A DNA stretch of 61,050 nucleotides from an uncultured Bacteroides sp. (GTDB taxonomy: Bacteria > Bacteroidota > Bacteroidia > Bacteroidales > Bacteroidaceae): contig CAUHML010000014.1 in assembly GCA_959606905.1 (NCBI GenBank), positions 1 to 61,050 of the forward strand, given 5' to 3'. The notes beneath the pieces are model-generated. The model searched no databases. It was not told the DNA's origin and saw nothing but the letters and a program-made list of their open reading frames with translations. Of the stretch, positions 54,547 to 61,050 are shown one piece after another. How positions within the stretch are numbered: the stretch's first letter is position 1; each line of letters starts with the position of its first letter. Made by a program: the position numbers and the translations under genes.

Positions 54547-56151
54547 ATGAGAAATTTAAAATTTATACATATTATGGTGTTGAATATAGCTGCTATAGTG
54601 GCTACATCATGTGGGGATATGCTGGATCTCGCCCCGATAGATAATTATGGAAGTACCAGCTATTGGAAAACAGAATCCCAAGTCAGTGCATATATTGACG
54701 GTCTTCATAAACAATTGCGAGATATGGCGGAACAGCATATTATCACTTTTGGCGAATTAAGGGGCGGACATTATAAGGATGGCACAAGTGCAGATGGTCT
54801 GGCTATCTCTAGTGGGGAAATCCGTTTACAAAATCTGTCTAAGGAGACTCCCGGAGTTACCAAGTTTGGAAATATTTATGGCTGTATAACCAATATCAAT
54901 CTTTTTATAGCTCGTGTAACTGATGCTAATTTCATTCCGGAAGCTAAAAAGAATTATTATCTTGGACAGGCGTATGGCCTTCGTGCCTTTTACTATTTTG
55001 ATCTTTATAGAGTCTATGGTGGGGTACCAATTCGTCTTGGCGTGGAAGTTATCGATGGAGTGCTTGATCCGAATAAACTTTATTTGGGGAGAGCTAAACC
55101 AAGTGAAGTTATATCACAGATTAAAAAGGATTTGGAAACCTCCCTACAATATTTTGGAGAGAATTCTGATTTTAATTCATATGGACATGGTACCAAGGTG
55201 TATTGGTCAAAGGCGGCCACAGAATGTTTGGCTGGAGAGGTATATTTATGGAATTCCAAAGTAACTATTGGTGATAACAAAGCTACCGAATCGGATTTGT
55301 CAAAGGCCAAGAAGTACTTGAAAGATGTAGAGGGTAACTATGGACTTCAATTGCAACAAGATTTTAAACGTATATTCAGTGCTGATAACAAAGGTAATAG
55401 TGAGGTGATAATGGCTGTGTCTTATATGGAGGGTGAAGCAGAAAACTCCCTTTCTCGTGGATATACCTATTCTCTTGTTTCCGGGACGACTAATAAAGAT
55501 AGTTTTAGAGAAAATGGAACGCCATGGGATGATGCGCTTGATATACAGAATAATGGTCAACAGAAATATGAGTATAAACTTTCGCTTTATAATAGTTTTG
55601 AAAAAGGTGATACTCGTTGTGACGCCACATTTATGCCTTCATATCGGAAAAAGGAAAGTGGAGAATTGTATGTATATGGTACTCATGTATGTAAAAATTT
55701 GGGCTCTCTCAATGCTCAGGGAAATAGAGTCTATGATGGTGATCTTATTCTTTACCGTTTATCCTGGGTATATCTAGCATTAGCCGAGATTGCTAATATG
55801 GAGAGTGATAATGCAAATGTTGAGAAATATATAAATTTAGTCAGAAATAGGGCGTATAAGTCTGAGGCAGGTTCACATATATATAAGGCATCTGATTTTC
55901 TAACTAATGAATTAGCTATTTTACATGAAAAGGATAAGGAGTTTGTACAGGAAGGACAACGTTGGTGGGATTTGTGCCGCATGAAGAATGCAAAGGACGG
56001 TATTCCATTAGTGTTCTGTATAGAAGGTGATATTGATAATAAAGTTGCTATTCTTGATCAGAAGACTGAGGCATATAAAGTTTTATGGCCGTTGGATCAG
56101 AATATACTTGATAATGATTCGGCATTGGAGCAGACTCCTGGTTATGAATAG
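54547..56151 (+). CDS. SusD-like glycan-binding lipoprotein (PUL2)
   Basis: A 534-residue lipoprotein (VATSC lipobox, Cys22). TPR and SusD features: YLGQAYGLRAFYYFDLYRVYGGVP (residues about 137-160), AATECLAGEVYLWNSKV, WVYLALAEIANMESDNANVE and ILHEKDKEFVQEGQRWWDLCRM. It is co-transcribed with susC and followed after 120 bases by the first GH16 gene. The usual position for a SusE/F-like surface protein is empty. Confidence 0.93.
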   Translation: MRNLKFIHIMVLNIAAIVATSCGDMLDLAPIDNYGSTSYWKTESQVSAYIDGLHKQLRDMAEQHIITFGELRGGHYKDGTSADGLAISSGEIRLQNLSKETPGVTKFGNIYGCITNINLFIARVTDANFIPEAKKNYYLGQAYGLRAFYYFDLYRVYGGVPIRLGVEVIDGVLDPNKLYLGRAKPSEVISQIKKDLETSLQYFGENSDFNSYGHGTKVYWSKAATECLAGEVYLWNSKVTIGDNKATESDLSKAKKYLKDVEGNYGLQLQQDFKRIFSADNKGNSEVIMAVSYMEGEAENSLSRGYTYSLVSGTTNKDSFRENGTPWDDALDIQNNGQQKYEYKLSLYNSFEKGDTRCDATFMPSYRKKESGELYVYGTHVCKNLGSLNAQGNRVYDGDLILYRLSWVYLALAEIANMESDNANVEKYINLVRNRAYKSEAGSHIYKASDFLTNELAILHEKDKEFVQEGQRWWDLCRMKNAKDGIPLVFCIEGDIDNKVAILDQKTEAYKVLWPLDQNILDNDSALEQTPGYE

Positions 56152-56271
56152 AAGAAGATATGACGAGAATATGTCCGGTTGGAAGGGAGGAGTTTCGTAT
56201 TCCGGCTAGATATACTTTTATATCTGTTTATGGTAGTATAAAGATAATATAAAATAATACGAAGTTGAGTT

Positions 56272-57096
56272 ATGAAAAAAAGTATAATACCCTTATTAGC
56301 AGTTTTATTTTTCGGATGTTCAAACGACTTTTCTGACAGTTCCATTGATGTGCTGCGACCAGAGAAAGAAGATTCCGTTGAAAGAGTGGATAAATCGTGG
56401 GTTCTGATTTTTTCAGATGAATTTAATATCGATGGGGCCGTTGACTCCAAGAAGTGGAATTATACTCCCAGGGGAGATGTTGCTCATGCCTATTATTATA
56501 AGCCGAATGATACATCCGTTGTTTGGTGTGAAGATGGTTTGTTGAATCTCAAGTTTATGAAGGATGAAACAGATCCCCGCGGATATAAATCTGGAAGTAT
56601 ACGCACTGATAGTGGAAAGTTTGATTTTACTTATGGTAAAGTAGAGATTAAAGCTAAGTTTTCATCAGGGAATGGTTCGTGGCCGGCTATATGGATGATG
56701 CCTGCCAGTTCAGAATACGGAGGATGGCCTGCAAGTGGTGAAATAGATATAATGGAGCATATAAAAGATTTAGATGTTGCTGTACAAACGGTACATACTA
56801 CTGGTACGGAGCAAAAGACATATCCTTTTGGTCATTCAGGGTCTAAATTCAAGCAGGGTGAATGGAATATATGGGGAATAGAATGGAACGATAAGAAAAT
56901 TGATTTTATGGTAAATGGAGAAGTTTGCGCAACCTATTATAACAAAGGTTTGGGCGCAGTACAATGGCCCTTTGATATTCCTTTCTTCTTGATATTGAAT
57001 GTTGCAGGTGGAAAGGGAATGGCTGGTCCTATAAATGAGAAACATTTGCCTTTTACCATGCAAGTTGATTATGTGCGGGTATATCAGTGGAAATAG
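56272..57096 (+). CDS. GH16 endo-beta-glycanase lipoprotein (GH16_3-like, first)
   Basis: A 274-residue lipoprotein (FFGC lipobox, Cys16). The GH16 jelly roll carries FSDEFNIDG at the start, WPAIWMMPASSEYGGWPASG and the catalytic EIDIMEH with nucleophile Glu157, Asp159 and acid/base Glu162. This pattern is that of the endo-1,3(4)-beta-glucanase/laminarinase subgroup, but GH16_3 also includes endo-acting O-glycanases, so the target could be beta-glucan or a host beta-galactoside glycan. Surface anchoring fits initial attack. Confidence 0.88.
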   Translation: MKKSIIPLLAVLFFGCSNDFSDSSIDVLRPEKEDSVERVDKSWVLIFSDEFNIDGAVDSKKWNYTPRGDVAHAYYYKPNDTSVVWCEDGLLNLKFMKDETDPRGYKSGSIRTDSGKFDFTYGKVEIKAKFSSGNGSWPAIWMMPASSEYGGWPASGEIDIMEHIKDLDVAVQTVHTTGTEQKTYPFGHSGSKFKQGEWNIWGIEWNDKKIDFMVNGEVCATYYNKGLGAVQWPFDIPFFLILNVAGGKGMAGPINEKHLPFTMQVDYVRVYQWK

Positions 57097-57192
57097 TCTT
57101 TTGTAAAATAGATTTATAGGGTCCTGAATGTACTCTATGATTCAGAATAATATTTATGGTGTAAAAGTTTGTTTTTGAGGTGACAGTGCCTG

Positions 57193-57238
57193 TCGAAGGG
57201 AGTTGTCAGCACTCTTGTGGTGACAACTCTTCTTTCGA
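57193..57238 (+). other. Stem-loop between the two GH16 genes
   Basis: GAGTTGTCA (57200-57208) pairs with TGACAACTC (57221-57229), extended by TCGAA/TTCGA across an internal bulge. An overlapping smaller hairpin GACAG/CTGTC lies at 57182-57194, so two alternative structures are possible, as in an attenuator. Confidence 0.5.
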
Positions 57239-57297
57239 TGAGGTAATATTGTTTTTGAAGAAAGAATGGTTTTTTAATCTTTTTAATTTATAATCAT

Positions 57298-58140
57298 ATG
57301 AGATCAATTTTGTGCTATTTATTGTTTGCTATAGGTGGGACTGTTACTTATGTATGCGCAGAAGAAAAGGAGCAAATCGGATCGGATACACTTGAAAACA
57401 TTTTATTTGTTGATGATTTTGATGCGAAATGTGTTGTGCCCGATACGGCAATCTGGAAACTTTGTACGTATGCCAACAACGCCTGGTCACAGTATTTTAG
57501 GGGTGTGGATGGTTACGAAAATGTAAAGGTGGAGGAAGGCTATTTGAAGTTGAGGGCCTGTAAGGACAACGGGACTTATAAAAATGGCGGGGTGTTTTCC
57601 AAGATAGGTTTTCCCTGTGGTACACGTTTGGAAGTTAAGGCCAGATTAACCAAATTGGTTCGTGGAGGTTTTCCTGCTATCTGGCAAATGCCTATAGGAG
57701 CACCGGAATGGCCCAGAGGGGGAGAAATAGATCTTATGGAATGGGTACAAGGGAGTCCTAAGCAGATCTTTCAAACGGTACATACTTTTTATATAAATGG
57801 TGAAAATGGTTCTGCAGGAGTAACGAACAAGGAGCCTGATAAGAATTTTGATGTAACTAAAGATCATGTATATGCAGTGCAGCGGACTGAAAAGGAATTA
57901 ATATTTTATGTCGACGGCAAAGAGACTTGGAAATATGAGAACCAACATTTGGATAAGGAGAAACTACAGTATCCATTTTGTGAATATCCCTTCAATATAA
58001 TTCTAAATTTTTCATTGGGAGGTGAATTGAATGGTATGATGACATGGCCGGGAGAAATCCATGATGAAGATTTGCCGGGAGAAATGTGGGTTGACTGGGT
58101 GCGTGTTGTGTTGTTGGATAATAATAAAATCAATGAATGA
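57298..58140 (+). CDS. GH16 endo-glycanase (second, divergent)
   Basis: A 280-residue exported enzyme (signal peptide MRSILCYLLFAIGGTVTYVCA; Cys20 lies at the -2 position and does not form a lipobox). The catalytic segment is FPAIWQMPIGAPEWPRGGE and IDLMEW, with Glu143, Asp145 and Glu148. Compared with the first GH16 the loop before it is shorter and acid/base-adjacent residues differ (EWV rather than EHI), suggesting a different cut site or substrate. No lipobox, so it may be periplasmic and act on imported fragments. It ends 527 bases before the OmpA gene. Confidence 0.85.
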   Translation: MRSILCYLLFAIGGTVTYVCAEEKEQIGSDTLENILFVDDFDAKCVVPDTAIWKLCTYANNAWSQYFRGVDGYENVKVEEGYLKLRACKDNGTYKNGGVFSKIGFPCGTRLEVKARLTKLVRGGFPAIWQMPIGAPEWPRGGEIDLMEWVQGSPKQIFQTVHTFYINGENGSAGVTNKEPDKNFDVTKDHVYAVQRTEKELIFYVDGKETWKYENQHLDKEKLQYPFCEYPFNIILNFSLGGELNGMMTWPGEIHDEDLPGEMWVDWVRVVLLDNNKINE

Positions 58141-58667
58141 ATATCACTTCTGGAAAACGTGTTTCTAAGAAGGGGGGGATATGTTGAAATAGGTTCTTTA
58201 TGTTATGTAATTATTTCTCCCGCTTGAATTATAGCCTAAACTATGAATCTCCAAATTATGAAGCCTCTATATAAATGATAGTTGTCTGATGCATAAAATA
58301 TAATGTCGTTTATTTGTAACAGATTGAGATAGGAATTGCCTTCTTTTGCAAAGTGTTATACAATGTTTGATTTGGTATGAGATAGCTGATTACAATTAGT
58401 CACTTTGCCGGATTAGTGTTTGTTGAATATGGAAAAGCAACAGAAAAATATGACTTTACGTAGAGGACCGTAGAATCGTGGTCGTGGGTAGGTCCCATTA
58501 CAGCAGCTGAGAAAGACGTACATAAACATATATACTCACAATGGGTGATTTTATTTTGTATTGTAAATGAAAGTAGTAGTTAGTCAACTATATAGCTAAA
58601 GGTAGAATGTTGGGAATGATATATATTTCAGCCCCAATTCTGCTAATAATAAATTTAAATAAGAATT
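58141..58667. other. Intergenic region before the OmpA-family gene
   Basis: No convincing gene. Part of it (58465-58575) is open in one frame but begins and ends without start or family resemblance. A weak -7-like box TATATTTC lies at 58621-58628 before the OmpA gene. Confidence 0.45.
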
Positions 58668-59813
58668 ATGATGAAAAAGATTTTTGCAGGCTTATTGCTA
58701 TCTGGTATTGCCATTTGCCATGTAAGTGGACAAACAGCTTTGGAAGGAAACAAATTTTCGGATAATTGGTCAATCGGTATTAATGTAGGTGGCGTGACCC
58801 CATTGACTCATCACTCGTTTTTTAAAAACATGCGTTCGGCAGTTGGAGTTCATGTAAGCAAGCATTTAACCCCTACCTTTGGATTAGGTTTTGAGGCAAT
58901 GGGTTATTTTAATACAACAAAAAGTAAAACAGCATTTGATGAATCAAATGTAAGTTTGTTAGGATTGGTGAATTTAAATAATCTTTTTGGAGGTTATAAC
59001 GGTATTCCAAGAAGTTTTGAGATTGAGGCTGTGGCTGGTATTGGCTGGATGCATTATTATGTTGGTAGAAACATGGGGGAAGATCAAAATGGTATGTCTA
59101 CTAAGTTGGGATTAAATTTTAATTTTAATTTAGGGGAAAGTAAGGCGTGGACTCTAGCTCTCAAACCGGCTCTTGTATATGATATGAATTCTATGGGTAC
59201 GAAACCTGTATATTTCCATTCGGGGCGTGCCGTGTGGGAGATTAGTGCAGGCTTCGTATATCATTTCAGATGTAGCAATGGTGAACACCATTTTACTAAA
59301 GTAAGACCTTACGACCAGTCTGAATTTGATGCATTAAATGCTCAAATAAATCAACTTCGTTCAGAACTTGAACGCAATGATAATGTATTGCAGGATGCTA
59401 ACCAAAAAGTGACAGATTTAGAAACGGCTTTGGAAGAATACAAGAATCGAGAACCGAAAATTGTGAAAGATACGATTGACAATAGTAAAAAAACACTAGA
59501 GTCTGTGATTACTTTTCGTCAAGGTAGAATAACTATTGATAATTCTCAATTGCCTAATGTTGAACGGATTGCAATTTACTTGAGAAACCACAAAGAGGCA
59601 GGAGTTGTAATCAAGGGTTACGCTTCTCCGGAGGGTAGTGAAGAACTTAATGAGCGTATTGCGCGACAGCGTGCCGAGGCAGTTCAAAAGATGCTGGTTA
59701 ATAAGTATGGGATTTCAAAGGAGCGAATTGTTGCTGAAGGACAGGGAATTGGCTATATGTTTGAGGAACCAGATTGGAACCGGGTAAGTATTTGTACTAT
59801 TAATTCTAAATAA
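58668..59813 (+). CDS. OmpA-family outer-membrane protein
   Basis: A 381-residue protein; a signal peptide ends near SGQ. Residues about 25-205 are an alternating beta-barrel-like region (NWSIGINVGGVTPLTHHSFF, FEIEAVAGIGWMHYYVG). Residues about 215-265 form a coiled coil (QSEFDALNAQINQLRSELE), and the C terminus is an OmpA peptidoglycan-binding domain (VVIKGYASPEGSEELNERIA, RQRAEAVQKMLVNKYGI). It links the outer membrane to the wall; fimbriae-associated OmpA-like proteins in Bacteroidales look similar. The downstream AraC gene lies 354 bases away. Confidence 0.9.
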   Translation: MMKKIFAGLLLSGIAICHVSGQTALEGNKFSDNWSIGINVGGVTPLTHHSFFKNMRSAVGVHVSKHLTPTFGLGFEAMGYFNTTKSKTAFDESNVSLLGLVNLNNLFGGYNGIPRSFEIEAVAGIGWMHYYVGRNMGEDQNGMSTKLGLNFNFNLGESKAWTLALKPALVYDMNSMGTKPVYFHSGRAVWEISAGFVYHFRCSNGEHHFTKVRPYDQSEFDALNAQINQLRSELERNDNVLQDANQKVTDLETALEEYKNREPKIVKDTIDNSKKTLESVITFRQGRITIDNSQLPNVERIAIYLRNHKEAGVVIKGYASPEGSEELNERIARQRAEAVQKMLVNKYGISKERIVAEGQGIGYMFEEPDWNRVSICTINSK

Positions 59814-60166
59814 GAAGTGATAGAAAAATAGAAGATGTATAATAAATAGAAGCAGTTCTGCTTTATAATCATCAGACTTCCCCATTTATCGCAATAGTTT
59901 GTGTGGTGGGGGAGTTCCTTGTACTTAGGAAGATATGTAAAATGAAGTAAGTATATTGAAAGATGATATTGCTTGTGGCTAAATTAGGGCTATATGTGTC
60001 ATGTAGGGAGCGAGAGTCGTTAATGGATGCAGATATATATTCCTTTTTAAGTATATGTTTATAGAATTACAGTTTTTGTTTGTAGTTTAAAAGTATGTGT
60101 CTTTAAAAAAAACAAACATAGTAAGCGAAGCGAGTTGTTTTAAAATTAAACTACTTAAATTATAAC
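59814..60166. other. Intergenic region between OmpA-family and AraC-family genes
   Basis: No gene visible. It holds the weak hairpin at 59876-59913 and AT-rich sequence up to the AraC start; no consensus -7 box stands out. Confidence 0.5.
59876..59913 (+). terminator. Possible terminator after the OmpA-family gene
   Basis: ACTTCCCC pairs with GGGGGAGT (one G:U) across a loop of about 22 bases, 63 bases after the stop; no T-run. Confidence 0.35.
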
Positions 60167-61006
60167 ATGAAATTACTTTATTTGTCGGAACATCATTCCT
60201 GTTTTAATTATGGAATTAAAATTGACAGTGGTTTTACCCAATACAGATTGGCTGCGCAAGAATCCGGACAGATTGATAATAGTTGTTGTTTTTGTATTTT
60301 ATTTCTTTTGAAAGGAGAACTATCCGTTAATATAGGCAGGGAGCATAATATACATCTTTTAGAGCATAATATGCTGCTTATACCGCAGCATGAAGAAAAT
60401 AGGGTTGAAGGTATTGTCTCGGCAGAATGTCTGTTGTTGTTTTGGAATAAGCAGATAACGGCTTGTGACAAAATGTATTTTGAATCAATCTCACATGTAA
60501 AAATGGAGAACGGTAATAATTGTATTTTACCAATCCGAAAGCCTCTGTTACATATTTTGAGGCAGTTACTTTTTTATCTGGATACAGGATTGCTATGTAG
60601 GCATATGCATATCCTTAAGCAGCAGGAAATCATTCTTGCATTGAGGGGGTTTTATACTAAATCAGAACTTGCTGCTTTCTTTTCTAGAACGACTGGAGTA
60701 GGACGGAAGTTCGAGGATTTTGTACTGGATAATTATAAGAATGTGAAAACGGTGAAAGAATTTGCAAGTTTGTGTTGTGTTTCGGAACGCTCTTTTAATC
60801 GTAAGTTTCAAGAGAGTTTTAGTCAGAGTCCTTACCGATGGATGCAGGAGCGGAGGGCTGAACTGGTTCGTGAGAAAATTTGTGATCCGGATATTGCTTT
60901 CCGGGAAATAGCTATGGACTTTGGGTTTAGCTCTCCTGCACATCTGACTTGTTATTGTAAGAAGTTATTTGGTGCAACTCCAACTGAACTGAGAAAGGAT
61001 CAATGA
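60167..61006 (+). CDS. AraC-family transcriptional regulator
   Basis: A 279-residue cytoplasmic regulator. The N-terminal half has the cupin-like pattern of AraC sensor domains (CCFCILFLLKGELSVNI, HNMLLIPQHEENRVEG). The C-terminal 100 residues hold two helix-turn-helix units: TVKEFASLCCVSERSFNRKF and IAFREIAMDFGFSSPAHLTC, closing with GATPTELRKDQ. The family controls adhesion, fimbrial or capsule loci as well as catabolic genes in Bacteroides; the ligand is unknown. The target may be the gene starting beyond the window end, where a -7 box is visible. Confidence 0.9.
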   Translation: MKLLYLSEHHSCFNYGIKIDSGFTQYRLAAQESGQIDNSCCFCILFLLKGELSVNIGREHNIHLLEHNMLLIPQHEENRVEGIVSAECLLLFWNKQITACDKMYFESISHVKMENGNNCILPIRKPLLHILRQLLFYLDTGLLCRHMHILKQQEIILALRGFYTKSELAAFFSRTTGVGRKFEDFVLDNYKNVKTVKEFASLCCVSERSFNRKFQESFSQSPYRWMQERRAELVREKICDPDIAFREIAMDFGFSSPAHLTCYCKKLFGATPTELRKDQ

Positions 61007-61008
61007 AT

Positions 61009-61023
61009 AACCCTGAGGGTTAA
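61009..61023 (+). other. Small hairpin after the AraC-family gene
   Basis: TAACCC and GGGTTA pair across TGA directly after the stop, giving a 6-bp stem; no T-run. Confidence 0.35.
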
Positions 61024-61036
61024 ATATATAAATTGT

Positions 61037-61044
61037 TATCTTTG
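61037..61044 (+). promoter_or_regulatory. -7 box at the right edge
   Basis: TATCTTTG, matching TAnnTTTG, points out of the window and implies a gene starting just beyond it. Confidence 0.6.
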
Positions 61045-61050
61045 TCTCCA

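Noticed and set aside
58465..58575. Small gene in the gap before the OmpA-family gene
   Set aside because: The open frame lacks a start, a ribosome-binding site and any family likeness; chance is sufficient.

Overview
The window reads as a chromosomal segment of a gut Bacteroides. The evidence is two complete SusC/SusD pairs with hybrid two-component regulators, many -7 boxes of the Bacteroidetes form TAnnTTTG, repeated 6-bladed beta-propeller, HU-HIG and DUF3857 families, and very few Shine-Dalgarno sequences. The species cannot be fixed from the sequence alone.

Layout. (1) 1-5.7 kb, housekeeping: tRNA-Met(CAU), a START-like protein, an LptF/LptG permease, ribBA, an aspartate aminotransferase and a 56-residue 2[4Fe-4S] ferredoxin. 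(2) 5.8-10.2 kb: metA, a U32 peptidase-family protein and a membrane/zinc-ribbon protein joined by ATGA overlaps, then a GNAT acetyltransferase. (3) 10.2-15.7 kb: a 22-bp tandem palindrome array, a MATE transporter and a pair of DUF3857 proteins, the first with a complete transglutaminase triad and the second without the catalytic Cys. (4) 15.7-23.5 kb, accessory island: a 68-bp near-perfect palindrome, a coiled-coil LuxR-type regulator, then a tightly packed operon. The operon encodes a TMTC-like membrane glycosyltransferase, an exported Ser/Thr/Gly-rich four-cysteine protein, a 6-bladed propeller lipoprotein, a CxxC thioredoxin-fold protein, a small periplasmic protein, a second GT-C-like membrane enzyme, a polyprenyl-phosphate-sugar synthase-like GT2 and its own signal peptidase I. 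I read this as a possible system that makes, glycosylates, oxidises and processes one exported protein, and it is the best candidate here for an undescribed system. (5) 23.5-42.3 kb, polysaccharide utilisation locus 1 (PUL1): GH29, DUF5040/SGNH-like protein, an unassigned TIM-barrel-like protein and a GH141-like beta-helix protein on the minus strand; SusC/SusD on the plus strand; an HTCS regulator; and a GH3 plus SGNH esterase-like operon. The SusC and GH3 operons share a 26-bp element (21 of 26 identical) containing a GTAAC direct repeat at 20-bp spacing, and it sits exactly 72 bp before the -7 box in both. It is the likely HTCS target. (6) 42.3-47 kb: a CPA2 antiporter, an HU-HIG protein and several decayed fragments (hexapeptide acetyltransferase, PAS-like, VirE_N/DUF3874 with the middle deleted). 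(7) 47-58.1 kb, PUL2: HTCS, SusC, SusD and two different GH16 enzymes, pointing to an endo-cleaved beta-linked glycan. (8) 58.6-61 kb: an OmpA-family protein and an AraC-family regulator.

In both PULs the logic is the usual one: the HTCS senses an oligosaccharide in the periplasm, activates the TonB-dependent SusC/SusD importer and secreted enzymes, and these trim the imported glycan. Family names are from reading sequence motifs; no database search was possible.
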